From positions 1,426,001-1,490,000 of the forward strand of contig JAQSEB010000058.1 of the NCBI GenBank assembly GCA_030063045.1: 64,000 bases of DNA, in the 5' to 3' direction. The translations under genes and the position numbers were made by a program. This DNA is from Pratylenchus scribneri (Eukaryota > Nematoda > Chromadorea > Rhabditida > Pratylenchidae). Of the stretch, positions 13,801 through 26,800 are shown one piece after another. The notes below the pieces were generated by a model. It had not been told where the DNA came from, did not search any database, and was given only the letters and a program-made list of their open reading frames with translations. The first letter of the stretch is position 1, and every line of letters begins with the position of its first letter.

Positions 13801-16245
13801 CCATCCAGCCCCATTAGTTATTCCATGCAGAAAAACATCGCCATTATCGGACAGTCCACATCGACGGCCAGTTTTCCACATATTTGTGTGGGCACGTGCA
13901 TATTGATAGGAAAGTTGGACGAATAATTTATCATCGGCACTTGGCGTATATCTGCGAATGTTCGACAATTTTAATCGAATTTTTTTGAATATTTTATTAA
14001 TTCAAAATGTCACCTTTACGGTAAGGGAATTTCATTACCTGTCAATATCAATACTATTCTTTTTCTCATAGTTCAAAAAGAAAGCAGCCAAATTGTGAAT
14101 GTCTTCTTATGGAAATCCCAAAATGATTTTAATGAAACTTTTTATGAAATTAGCATTAAAATTTATGTCTTTGACAATGAAGAAAAGCCGTTTATTTTAT
14201 AAATTTTTTAAAATATTTATAATTCACTTTTTAGAAGACATTCAAAGTTTCTTAATTGCATATCGCCTTTCTGAATTAATTGCTTCCTTTTTGAACTAAG
14301 ACTAAAAAAGTGGCTTAGATACTGAAAATGCCCTGCGTTCTGCACCTAATATATCCGAATCCTTCTATCATATAAAAAACATTATTGAGAATAGTATGAT
14401 GAAAACAATAAATCTCAATTTTTAAAATACTTATTTTTATTCAATTTTTTATTAAATTTTGCTCACATTCCATCCTGTCCAGTGTCCGAATCATCATATG
14501 GATAATTGGCGACTAGGGAACCACCATGCAAATTGGCGGACAATACAAATGGATATTGCAGAAGCCATTTCATGACGGCACGCGTTTCCGGCTCAGGTGA
14601 AGTGCCGCCGGATGCCTCTTTATGAAATGGATATCTGGCCGGGAAATTCCTATTCAAATCAACGTTGTCCGCATTGGAACGACCCTTTAAATTGTGAATT
14701 AATTTTATATTGTGATAATTGTATGCCAATAATTTAGCATAAAACCATTCATCGAACCCACCAAATATCCAATTCGATCGCCGGGTCTGTCCATTTCATA
14801 CCCGTCCGGATTCATTGAAGGCATCAAATGGATTCGTGTTTCGTTGATCATTTTTGTCAAATATTCATTTTTCCCATAATTCTCGCAGAGAACATAGGCC
14901 AAATAGAGAAGTGCCTCACGGCCAACAACCTTCAAATTTTTATTTAATTATAAATTTTGGCTTTTAGGTAAAATGGATAAAATAAATAATAATAATTGAA
15001 AATATTTAATATAGATAATTGATAAATAATTTTTGACGCCATTTTCTTGACCCTAATAAAGAAAATAGAGTAAATTTGCTAGAATGGATTTGAGAATCTG
15101 TTTAAGAGCAGGAGGATAATAGAAAAATGACATCGAGTTTTATGGCACCGAAAATGGTAATTTTTACATGGAAATTTTCTGGATGTTTTAAAATTTTAAC
15201 CGTATTAATTGAATGTTTATTAATAAATTAATTGAAATTTATAATTAATTAGGCGGAAGTAGCTAATACCGTTAATCAAATTTATAAATATTAAACTCCA
15301 ATTATAAAAGTTATTGGGCCCCAAATCTTCTTATTATAAAATGCTCTATACTCTATTAGTTGATTGATGTCAATAATTTTTATTGACTACAGTATTCAGA
15401 CCATAAAGATGGGAAATTGTAGAAAAGGGAACTTTGACAAATTGACCATTTCTTTCCAACCCAATTTCCACTTCCCCTCTATAATACCTCATTTCCATGC
15501 ATATTTGCTACATATTTGAATTCAGGTCGAAGCAATTGATGTTCCCTTGGATTGCTGGCCACCACCAACACCCAAAGGTCTCTGTTTTGTACGGTTTGGC
15601 CAATTGTGTACAAATAGGTGATTTGCGGGAATCGATTGGCCAAATCACGCATCCATGCCGTCATTGACGCGTAATTGTGATTCAATTGCCTGGAAGGGAT
15701 AATCAATTTTAATAAACTGCTTTTGAGGCTTTAATTTATAAATGGGAACAACGTGTTTGGCTTGCGGTATCCCTGCTTATTTTTGTTAGGGATATCCCAT
15801 AATTAATTATAAAGCATCCAAAACAGGAATTCTCTACAACGAACTGAATCGCGAATTTATCGAAAAATAGCAATATCCTTTATTTGTATGTAAATATTTT
15901 TGTCCAGATAGAATTTGATCCACTCTGATTAATTTATTGAATTGGGTCATTGAGGTTAGACCACTTATTTTGGCGTAAAATTCAATCCAATACTTGTCCA
16001 ATGGCACATCCTTGAATTCGCCGACCAGTCTTTCCATTGTTTCGTAAGTTCGAAACAAATTTGTATTGTCCATTTTTTGGCCAAAATATTTGGCCAATGC
16101 ATCCTTGTCTTGTGCCTGTAACTCATCTTGGCTGGGCACAATGTCCGAATTCCAGTCAATGGCAAATGTGGCATGATGCCTCAAATCTGACAAAATTAAT
16201 TTGTCACACAATTTGAGCTCATTCGAATCAATTTTTAAATGGCAC
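7839..16245 (-). CDS. Carboxypeptidase D-like type I membrane protein (M14 N/E metallocarboxypeptidase), 5' end missing
   Basis: Nineteen phase-consistent exons (5'-3'): 16245-15994, 15689-15488, 14929-14762, 14684-14467, 13951-13802, 13746-13653, 13205-12987, 12537-12283, 12214-12015, 11692-11395, 10681-10583, 10539-10414, 10269-10112, 10070-9950, 9493-9272, 9056-8649, 8603-8487, 8445-8329, 7955-7839; about 1,180 aa. Family role: removes C-terminal Arg/Lys from peptides in the late secretory pathway. The first domain has the zinc pair NMHGNE, DLNRNFP (substrate Arg), the third zinc ligand in SANLHGG, and catalytic Glu in [12 protein letters not shown], so it should be active. A transthyretin-like fold follows ([11 protein letters not shown]). 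Two further carboxypeptidase-like stretches lack the zinc motif (for example [11 protein letters not shown]), then a second transthyretin-like unit ([11 protein letters not shown]), a membrane segment ([14 protein letters not shown]) and an acidic tail ([13 protein letters not shown]). All 18 introns use GT-AG. The first junction (donor at 15993) and the missing signal-peptide exon are the weak points. Confidence 0.9.
10927..10980. other. Imperfect hairpin inside a carboxypeptidase intron
   Basis: Two 18-nt arms, 10927-10944 and 10963-10980, pair at 16 of 18 positions around an 18-nt loop. It lies in the intron between exons 11692-11395 and 10681-10583. It could be a microRNA-like precursor or the remnant of a small inverted-repeat element. 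Confidence 0.4.
11844..11930 (-). other. tRNA-like RNA polymerase III promoter remnant in an intron
   Basis: On the minus strand an A-box-like TAGGTCGAATGG (11922-11911) is followed by a B-box-like GGGTTCGTTTC near 11878-11868 and by a run of 8 T (from 11852), resembling a Pol III terminator. The T-arm does not fold properly, so this is not a working tRNA; a tRNA-derived SINE relic or chance are both possible. Confidence 0.2.
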
Positions 16246-18764
16246 CTAACCAGTTTTTGACTAATTTATTGCAATTTAAAAGAGACACATTTTTGGTCAT
16301 CAAATTAAATTTTCGAAAATAAATTGATTCAATCTTTGAGCAAGAATAGTGCTGAAACTATTTATCATAATTTTTAGGCCATAATTCCATATCTTTTAAT
16401 CCAACAATCATAAAATGAATTCATCACTTTTTTATGCAAAATCTATTGAAATGTTTAATTATTTTTAACTCTAATAAGATTGCCATCATTTTTATCATTT
16501 TTTATCATTTGAATGAATTTACCGAGTATAAATATGCAGCAAATGTACAATAGCAAATTGGCATAAATTTGCCTTGAAACCTTGGAAAACAACGGCCTTG
16601 GCCAAAATAACATTTTTACTTTCCGTTGAGGATTTGAATGATCAACTTTTTGTGTGAGAGCTTCGAGAATTGTTGTTTTTCGGCCAACTTTGTTGCTTTT
16701 TATTTTGTTTTGTTTTTGCTTTGTTCAAGTTTATTTTTGTATTTCGTTGTCAAATTTTGCTGATCGAGATTTGGGCCAAGAATATTTCGTTTTTTTATCC
16801 TTTGATGAGGAAGAAAATTGTGCAAAAAGGATGAAAATGAGAATATCCGCCGGAGGAAACCGGTCACCAACAAAAATGAATGTCAGTCAAAATAAAAATG
16901 GAGGCAAAGGAAGTCAATGATGATCGGCCAACCGGAGTCCCACCGAAAATATATTTTCTTTATGTGATTTTGTACCAATTATAGAAGGAAAAGTTGGGGG
17001 GGAATTCGCCAAACATTTTGTTTGGTCGATCAACACAAATCGGAGGAGGGAAGAAGGCGGAAATCGAAGGGGAAATCCGCGCAGACGAATGCAAGAAAAT
17101 GGATTAGGGAAAGAAGAGAAAAATGAAGGACAAAAAAGAGTTTGGCGAAGAAAACGCCACTGCTGGCTGTTTTATGTGGGTACGTGTTAAGTGGTTGCGC
17201 ATTTGGGTGGAATGGTCCGATGGAACATTCGGCCAAAAAGTTCTAATTTGAAGGAAATGAATAGGACAAGCCACAAGCTTGTCGAAGAAGCAATTGAGAA
17301 TAGGGCCTATTTATTGTGTTGAATATTCGAAATTTATTTTATGAATTAATATGCATGAATTGAATTAATTAAAAGGATTTCATGTGCAGAAAAAATGGAG
17401 AATTGAAAAAGAAAATCAAAACATATTTTAATTCTTGACCACATAATGATTTAATTTCCCTTGAGGATATGATTAGAGGGGTGGTCTCATATTTAAAAAT
17501 AAATTAAAAATCTGAATGGATGAATTAAAATAAAATAAAAAGTTATTTCCCTTATGATTTATAGGTCAAAGAATAAGATAAAAATACAAAAATCCCAAAA
17601 AGAACTTTCTATTCATGCCATTATTAAAAAAAATGTAAAAAACGCTTTAAATGGAGCGTAATTGTATATGGTAAATTTAATAATGAATTATAATAAAGAT
17701 TTAAGAAATGAATACAATTAAAGGATCGTTCAGATTCAGAAAAGATAAAAAATCGATGGAAATAGAAGAAACGTGATTTTATTGTCCTTTGATTGACCAT
17801 AATTCTTATATAAGACAAATTAGAAAATGAATGTTCAAGAAAAATGTATTCTTGCTGAAGTGATGAAGAAATGTTCTCAATATTTTCCATCTTATGCCTT
17901 TATAAATTATGAATAATATTTTATATTTGTCAAATTTACATTTTTGTAAATTTCTTGATCCATCATCCATCCATCCATTCTCACGTGAATCACCTCATTT
18001 TCCATTTTTTATGCAATTATTTTATTACTATCATGGATTTGATGGTCCCATTGTTGGCCAAAATGTTGTTTGGCCATTTCCATTTACTCTTCTGATAAAA
18101 ATTGATAAGAATGAAAGAAATGAAAAGGAGGGAATCATTTTCATTTCCATCAAATCGACCCATCCAATTCCTCTTGCCTGTGGCCTCATTCAACAATTTT
18201 AATGGAAAAGGGGAAAGCCACTACCATAATTTTCCCTCAAAAAGAATGGGATCAGTCACATAAAAGTGAGGAACAAAAATGAATTGAAAAAAATTCTCAA
18301 AAAAATTATTCAATTAGGGTTATTCCTCTACTTCAATTTTATAGCTCAATTTTCAGAATTGGCCTATCTTTTAGCTAATGCTCAAAAATCAAAATTAAAA
18401 ATTTTAATCTCTATCTTTAAAAGCATTTTAAGTATTATTTAAAAATGATTTACAAATCTAAAATTAATATAAAAAATTATAACCAAAAACCAAACAAATT
18501 TTGACTATCTGCTGGCTTTTTGAGCCTTATAAATTTCATTACAATTTCAATTAATTCATTCTCCAATCATAGCTCGTCCAAATCTGGGTTATAAATTGTT
18601 ACCAAATTCACTAAAAGCTTTTTGCTAATATTATAAAATATAGCCCTATTTATCATTAATTCAATTTATTATTATCGTAAACTAATTTTATTGAGCCAAT
18701 TTAATTCGTGAATTTTAAGCTTTACCAAAAAACTTGGAATAAATTCCACCGCATTGCCCAAAAA
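16246..18764. other. Intergenic region between divergent carboxypeptidase and elongase genes
   Basis: Should hold the missing 5' exon(s) and promoter of the carboxypeptidase on the minus strand and the promoter of the elongase on the plus strand. I could not find a start codon with a signal peptide that splices in phase to 16245. A hydrophobic stretch on the minus strand near 17150-17080 resembles a signal sequence but has no ATG in frame. Confidence 0.4.
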
Positions 18765-20746
18765 ATGGACATTTTCTTCGCCGACTACGACTTTGAACGG
18801 AGCAAACAATGGCTTCGTGATTGGGAACCATTTTTGTTGAAATGTGTCATTGTTTATGTTGTGGCCATTTTCTCCATCAAAATGGGAATGGCCAATCGAA
18901 AACCATTTGGATTGCAACAGCCACTGGCTATTTGGTAAGCTAAAATTGGAGTCAAAAGAGTGAATCTGTTCAGGGGCCATAAATTTGATTTGGTGAAAGA
19001 ATTTTATTGTTCAAATAAATACTTAGGGCATAAAAATTTGTTGAATGGAATTTGTAAGGAATTAAAAATTATTTAACTAATCACAGGAATGCAATTCTGG
19101 CCATATTCTCCATTGCTGGCTTCGTTCGAATGACGCCAATTTTCTTGGAGGCAATTCGTGTAAAAGGAATCCAACGTAGGTGCCAAAAATTTTTGAAATT
19201 GTTACTTCAATTTCTAAACATTGTCCCATCTTTTTTGAAACATTCTCGAATCAAAAATGGCCAAATTTTATGATTTTTGCCATAAAATGGACACATAAAA
19301 CCTCACAAAAATTTTATCCGGCAATCAATGCTTTTTTAAAACAAAAATTGGCGCACCGAAAAACTGTCAAAAATTCCATTCAGACACTTACACCGAAATT
19401 GGTGCTCTCCAAAAGGATTCAGTTGCCGGCTATTGGGCCTTCGTTTGGTCGGTCTCCAAAATTCCAGAATTGATTGACACACTTTTCATTGTGTTGCGCA
19501 AAAAGCCGCTGATGTTCATGCATTGGTGAGTTAGTTTTTTAATTCTATTAAGTCAGGAGAATTTGTTTGTTGTTACAAATTTAGGATTTCTGTACTTTTT
19601 TTAACTAAATTTTTAATTAAAAGCTATTTTAAATAAATTTTATTAATACTTTTTTCGGTTCAATGAAATGCATTCTTTTCCGCCATTCTAAAATGTTTAT
19701 TCAACAGCATCCTTTTGCTTATAATCTACAGAATATATTTTATGGAACCTTCCAAGTTGACCATGGAATTTGCCCTTTAGCATATTTAAATATAAGCAGG
19801 ATTCCTTCTATTTTTTGATCATTTTGGGATTCTGTTTCTGATTAGGCCAATTATTTTATGGCTAAAATACACTCAAATATTAATGACTACAATTTTCCTA
19901 ATTTTGCAGGTATCATCATGCATTGACCGGCTATTTTGCATTTGTCACCTTCTATGAGGATAATGCCTACATGGTTTGGGTGGTTTGGCTCAACTATTTC
20001 ATCCATTCATTCAGTTAGTCTCCTTCAATTTTCTTTTTATTTAATAAATAGCCTTTACTCTCAATTAAATGGCATCAAAATTGCCATCAAATTAATTTTA
20101 ATTAGATTCCAATTCCCATAATCGAAATAAGAGAGGGGACAATATTATTTTAGTAATATGCAAATTTAAGAAATCATTCATTCATTTATTTGCAGTGTAT
20201 TCCTATTATTGTGCCCGTGCCGTTAACATTCGAGTGCCACCTCAATTTGCCCAAATGCTCACATTTGCACAAATCATTCAGGCATGTTCATTTTTTATTA
20301 ATTGATTGAACCCAAAGGGCTGGGAAAAATAAGTGATTCAATTAGAATAAATAAATAAACAAACACAATTTGACTTTATTAAAATTTATGTTAAAAAAGA
20401 AGAAAAGACATCGAGGCTTATTGTTAGTATAATTGGCCAAAATATTTCCATTTTTCAGTTCCTAATCACACATGCAGTGATGGGCCATTTGCTGTATTTG
20501 TGCATTACCACTGGCAATCAATATGCGGTTACGGCACGCGGATTCGCTATCGGGGTTGGCCAAAATAATTTGGGCATTCAATAAATATTAAATTTATAGG
20601 CATTCATGGAATTGACCTATTTGATGTTGTGGTTCCGTTTCTACTATATTAGCTACATTGCCGGTGGCGGCAAAAAATATGTCCAACATAAACAGGCAAC
20701 AATGGGCCAAGGGGCGATGAAGAATGGTGGATTAAAAGTGGATTAA
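18765..20746 (+). CDS. ELO-family very-long-chain fatty acid elongase, 277 aa, complete
   Basis: Catalyses the condensation step of fatty acid elongation (malonyl-CoA plus acyl-CoA) in the ER membrane. Seven exons: 18765-18934, 19087-19175, 19384-19525, 19910-20013, 20196-20281, 20459-20554, 20600-20746; phases join exactly to give 277 aa, the usual length for nematode ELO proteins. Diagnostic motifs: [16 protein letters not shown], then the histidine box HWYHH at residues 133-137 split across the exon 3/4 junction, and YFIHSFMYSYY after it. Several hydrophobic segments fit a multi-pass protein. The C-terminus is Lys/Gly-rich ([11 protein letters not shown]) and may hold ER retention lysines. 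Intron 5 starts with GC (20282, CAG|GCATGT) instead of GT. The ATG at 18765 is the only one before the conserved part. Which acyl chain it elongates cannot be told from sequence alone. Confidence 0.95.
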
Positions 20747-20797
20747 ATGTTGAAAATTTATTCAATGTTGAGAATATTATATGACAATAATTTATGC

Positions 20798-20803
20798 AAT
20801 AAA
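20798..20803 (+). terminator. Polyadenylation signal of the elongase gene
   Basis: AATAAA 52 nt after the TAA stop at 20744-20746. Confidence 0.65.
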
Positions 20804-23800
20804 ATTTTTCTTTTTCTTTTTTTTTAATAAATTAAAAATAGCAATTCATTTTGAGTGTGTGAATTCATTTTACTCTTAAGCTAATAATAATAGTAATTAG
20901 CCACATGTTAGGCAATGTACAGCAAAGCATACATAATTCTGCTGATAACAATAAAAATTAAAAACTCTTTCGATTAATTTGTTCCAACTTTAAAATAAAA
21001 GTCATTCAAATCAAATATTTCTTGAATTGAAAGGATAAACATTTCCATTGAAAAGAGTTCTATATTATTTATTTTTGTATTTTCGAAACTATTATAATCC
21101 GCGCCCAAATTGACTAATATTATAAGAAGCTTTTAGGCAAATTTGAAGACAAATTATTCCTCCAAATCTAGACAAAAACATCAAAAATTGATCCGAATAA
21201 GAATTATTTTCCTCCTCCATTTTGTACCAGCATTTGTCCTCTTTTGGCCATTTTTCCAATTAGCCAAATTATTCCCACCAAATAAAATGGAGGAGCAATA
21301 TAAATCCTCTATAAAATTTTATATTCATTAATCCGAAATGACTTTTTTTATTCCTTCAACAAAAATAATTGCGTCTCCGAGGGCGCCACAAAATGGAAAT
21401 TGCTGCCGCCAACTAAATTGGCATTGGCATTTCCCGTTGTTCTGAAAAAATGTCCCCAATTTCCCCAACCAACATATAATTGGCACCATTAATGATAATG
21501 TAGAGGGGTAAATTGTGAACACGGAAATGTGCGGAAGAAGTAGAGAAAGAAATTGGCCAAATGATTATGATTAGGGTGAGGACATATTCCATGAATTTAA
21601 CAAAATTAATGCCTTGAAAATGTTCCCATGACCAAAATATTATTTCAATTAATGTCATTCAATTGAAGGCGATTTTAATAGAAATTTACAAAATTATTTT
21701 TAAATCCATATAATTTGGCCATAATGAAATATTTAGATAGGATTAGGTTTAGGGCGGGATAGGCTTTAAAATTGAGAATGATTTGACCACTTTTTGGACC
21801 CTAAAAAATGCCGAAATTCGACACTACTAAAAATTTATTATTTTTTATAAATTAAAATAATTCCAATTTTATTTACCATCTACATATTCCACAAAATTTT
21901 CTCTTTTACGATGCTATATATTTTAAACAAAAATAGACTTCAGTAATTTTGGCATCTTTTTACCATCCATGGCCTTTCTTTGCAGTTTCCTCTCAAATTT
22001 GTGCCTTTTATTCTACAGAAAATATTCCACATTTTTTTTGCCATTTCGACGTTTAACGAACCGAAGAATGACTCAAAGAGCCTCAAAAGCATTGGCCATA
22101 ATTTGGCTGATTGGGCGTTTGGGCCAAAATGCTCTTCCTTTAGGATTCTCCCTTTTCCTTCCTTCCAAAATACCTCCCTTTTCCCTTGGCCAATTCCTGT
22201 GGCCAAATTGTCGCCGTCCCTTCTAAATCTGCTTATTTTCCTCCTTTCGTCATATTGGCTTTGGTCTTATTCCAAAAAATTTGCTTCCCTATCCATTTTG
22301 CCAGCCTCCAATCTTTAAGTCGTATTCCACCATATTTTATCGCTTTAAAATTTTCCAAATAATAGAGTCGGTCTTTAGGCAATTTAGAGAAATCAGAATC
22401 TCGGTTTTTAATTTCTAAACCGATTTGAGATCAACTCTACTTTCCAATTATCCAATTTCCAAATAAATCGGTTCGGTTCATTCCTTCAATTTTTGCCAAT
22501 TTTTAAAATTTCGTTCAATTTTTCGTCCTCAACCAAAGAATAGCTTTTTCGCTGACCAATTTCCCCTTTCATTAATAAACAAATAAAAATGTGTCAGGTC
22601 CTTGGCCCAGAATTGATGGCGCCAAATTTGGAGGGCCAAAAAATGTGATGGCCAAAAGGGAATGTGTAGATTTATACTAAAAGGAAAAAAATGCTGTTGT
22701 GGCCAAAGCCAGGCACACATTCCCCGCCTTCGTTTGGATTGAATGAAGAAATTGCAAGGGGCGGCGAAATACGATATGGGCTCAAATTGGTAGAGGGGGC
22801 CAAACTGCCACCGCTGAATATTCTATGTTCCTGTGGCTGTGGACTTGGACTGGTTTTGGGGAAGAAAAAAGCCGGGGAAATTCCTCCTTCAATTTCCCCC
22901 TTTCCTATCCGTCATGGCCCCAACATTTTATTTAGTATCCTTTTTTGAATCGGCTTTTTCTTTTTACAAAGGCTGAACATGTTCAATTTCAAAGGCGCAA
23001 TTGGCTCAAAAATAGAAACTCATCGAATTTTTGATTAGATTCAATGACTTTAGCTTATTAGGCCTTTGCCATTGATTTTTTTATATTTGTGCTATTAAAT
23101 TAGATCAAATTCATTATGATAAAAACTAAGATCGATTTTAATCGGTTTTAAACCGGGACTTTCTCAAACTCTCGAATTCTTCTATTTTCAGTTATTTTAA
23201 AAAATTCCAAATTTAACCCTAATAAAATAAAAATCCATTTCATGGCTAAATTTAATATGTCTGCTAAATTGGCTTTTAGCCAGATAATCCCATATTCTTT
23301 TGCCTTCAGTTATAAAACCCTAGTTATAAGATATTTACCCATTTTCATTTTTTTTTGTTTTTTTGAATCATTTTTGTTTAAATTCAATTTATCATCAAAA
23401 TTTCGCCGATTCCATTTCCCATTCAATGGCATGTTCTCCCGGCGGAATGTTTCCATGGCCAAAGGCCGCATCAATATTCCACCTCCCCTCCTCATGTGTT
23501 TTGTCCAAAAATCTGCAAATCTAATTTTTCCATGTCCTCATTCGTTTTCTATTTCTGCCTTCCTCAATTTCCTTCAAATGCAAATTTGATTATTGCCAAT
23601 GGGAAAAAGGTTTCCCATTGCTTTTCCCTCCAATTTTGTTTTGTACGATTGCTTGTGTCATTCCCCACAAATATTGGCTGATTTTCTCGATTTATTTTTC
23701 CTAATAATTAATTCTTTATTTCCATTTTTGGTAAGAGACGATTCATTATTCACGATTCAATACCTTCTATGCCATTTTTTACTATAATTTAGCTGGGCAA

Positions 23801-26800
23801 AAGCCAATTTGGAAAAGTGATATAATATTTGAAAATCCAAAATATTTTCAACAATTTGACATTTTGAATCTTATAAGAACTTCAAAAAGGTTAAAATGTC
23901 TTTGAATATGGTAAAACTGAAATTTTAGAAAGCCGTTTTTAAAACAAAAAATGCCATTTTCGGGATAATAATTAAAGTTTTCAAATGTTATATCGCTTTC
24001 CTATTTTGGTTGCTTCCCTATCATACTAAAATGCCAAAAGAACTGCTCATCTACTGAATTAATGGAATTGAATCGTCCTCTGCTGGTTTTATTCCATTTT
24101 TGTCTTTCCTTATTATTTATTGGCACCTTTATCCCTCCATCACATGTTCCCATTTTTCCCCCCAAAATTTTGGCTCTTGTCGTCGTTTTCCTCTATCCAA
24201 ACCCCCCGAGTAGCATTGCAATGGAAATAGAAGAAATGTGGTGTCCATTGGCATCCAATTGTTGGATGGAATTATTCGGCTGGGAATATGCAATTAGGCC
24301 AATAAAAACATTGTGGCCCCTCAATGGAATATATTTGCCATTGAATGTGAATAATGCGGTTCCAATTTGTTGGCCAAAAGAACCCTTTATTTACTTGTTC
24401 CCAGCCTTTAACCGAACATTTTCCTTATATAATTTCTTACCATTCCATTTGTGTCGCATAATTTCCTTTCATTTTTTTTGTCTTAAATGTCGCTAATTCT
24501 TCTCTTTATTTTGCACAAAAATGTTGCATTTTTGTCAATACTTCCTTAAATATGTCTCACAGGAACTTATTCAAATAATGCCCGAATTTGCCATTCATTT
24601 TTCTTGATTATCCCAAATTTCTGAGGATTAAGGTTCCGGCTCGGTAATCCTACTGAAATTTCCAGAATTAACACTACAGTACATTACTCATTAACTCTAA
24701 AATCCTATCAAGCTTGACTTTTGGCCTCTTTAGCCCTAGTCCACCCTCCATTCTTATTCGTATTTCCATCTAATAAGTCTACCATTATGCAAATGCAGCT
24801 CAAATTAGAAATTAAATGTATTTATTTCAATTATTTTAGGTTTATTTTTTTGCTTATTGACCATTTTTGATTAGTCAAACAATTGCATCGCCGGCATTTT
24901 CCAGCAATTTATTAAATTTCTTAGCTAAAAGTCACATCATTCATATTTTAAATATTTTTGGCTAATGCTTTTCCTTGCTTTTCATAGTCTGTGTCCGATT
25001 TGCCATTTCCTCATTGAAATTTAATTTTAAATTCCCAAATTCAAATTCCCATCCTTCCAGTGTCCATTGAATTTCGCGCATTTTCCATTCTGACCAATTT
25101 TTATGTCAAATAAGACAGAATAAAAACGAACCGATGAATAATTTCCCTAGAAATTTTTTTTATATTTTATGGGAAAAATTTGTCCACACAAAAATTAGTG
25201 GTCCTATTCAAAAAGACAGAATATTTTTACCCCAAAAAATATTTCGTCAAAGTTGACGACAACATTTTGGCATGGAATACTTCCGCATTCCATTTTCACT
25301 TCCGGTACCATTTTAGGGTTTTTTAGTAGCCACTTAATTGTCTTTTTAACTAATTTGTTTAAAATTTGGTAACATATTTTGCATCATATTTTACTCGAAA
25401 TTATACTTATTAGGGGCAATTTGGAGGATGGAGGCTGGCAAAAATAGCCAAATATTTCTTTCGATTTTTAAATAATTAATTTATTGAATTTAATAATTTA
25501 TATCAACGATCCTTTTCCATTTTTAATACATTTTATAGTGTGAGAAAAATAGTTTGGCCATTTTATTTCCCATACTTTGTCTCCATTCTCAACCAAAATT
25601 AGCTGCTTTTCTTACTGGCACTTCTAGCCAATTGACAAATGAAAAAAGAAGGAATTTGAACAGCTCATTGACCATCGATTAAAATTGGCTGGGGTATCTT
25701 TCCTTCTTCCTGAGGAAATGCGCAACAAATTGTTTGCTGTTTGAACAATTTAATTTCCTCTCCGTTTCAACCCTTTTTTCACGTTTTCGGCTAAATTAGC
25801 CAACAAATCTTTTCGCGTTTTTCGATTGTTTCAGTCAGAATACAGTCAAAAAATCTTGAGAAGGAAATTTGCTCTCCTCAATCAATTGATGTTAAGAACA
25901 ATTCAATTCCCCCTTGGAAACGTGACTTACGCCTTAAAAAATGGCACAAATTTTTCTTCGGAAATAGTGCTTCTGAATTCCATCTCCAAATTTCCATCAA
26001 TGTTTATGTTGACTCAAATCCTAGTCACATTTCCCTAATAAAATCTTTCCCTTGTTGATGCCCTTTCCACGCTAATGCCATAATCTTCTTCACCATCTTG
26101 TAGAATTGTTTTTAAATATCCGGATAAATTGCTTAAATGGCTGCAGCCAATGTTTCTTTCCATTAATTTCATGAAAATAAATCCGTGGCATCTTATCGCA
26201 TATTCCCATTTCCAAGTCCAAACCATTCCCTCCAATTTGTTCGTTCATCCGTGGTCCTTCTTCACAATCGGCCAAGGAGAGGCAATTTCGCCCAGACAAA
26301 CCAGAATAAGCCCATCCCTAATTTTTTTGTCAAATTTGTTCCTTCAACCCAATTCCCTTTCGCCCATCGTCTCACATTTTTGTCCTTTGCGCCATCTTCC
26401 GTTCATTTTCAAACAAAAAAAAAGGGGAAAATGTGGCACGTCTCACCAATTATGCATGCCAATGCCATCCCAGGCCATGGCTGGCTTGTTTGGCCTTTGC
26501 CCCCATTTTGCCTTTTGGCCACTTTCCCCGGCGGGTCGTCTGGAATGCCGTCGCCTTCGTCCCACTTCCTTCCTTTTTGCCGCGCCTATCAGCCTTTGGG
26601 CGGCATTCTCCTCCAAGAAAAAGCACATTGAAGAGGCCATCGTCATTCTTGGCCGCCTTCTTTTTCTTTTATTTTTTACGAGGTTAATTCATTCCAGGCG
26701 CGACATCCCACCCCCCCCCCCCCCCCACATTCTCGGCGGATGCCATTCAATGGAAAACATCCTCTCATCAACAAGTGCCACCGGCCAACAACCTTTTTTT

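Noticed and set aside
16654..16920. Plus-strand frame with hydrophobic start upstream of the carboxypeptidase
   Set aside because: It begins with GTG, has no ATG in frame and lies on the strand opposite the gene that needs a signal peptide.
17030..17236. Minus-strand hydrophobic frame as signal exon of the carboxypeptidase
   Set aside because: No in-frame ATG and no demonstrable donor fitting the phase of the exon at 16245.
24062..24496. 144-codon frame with ATG and a signal-peptide-like start
   Set aside because: The hydrophobic start is typical of T-rich DNA; no conserved motif or neighbouring exon, and the rest lacks coding-like composition.
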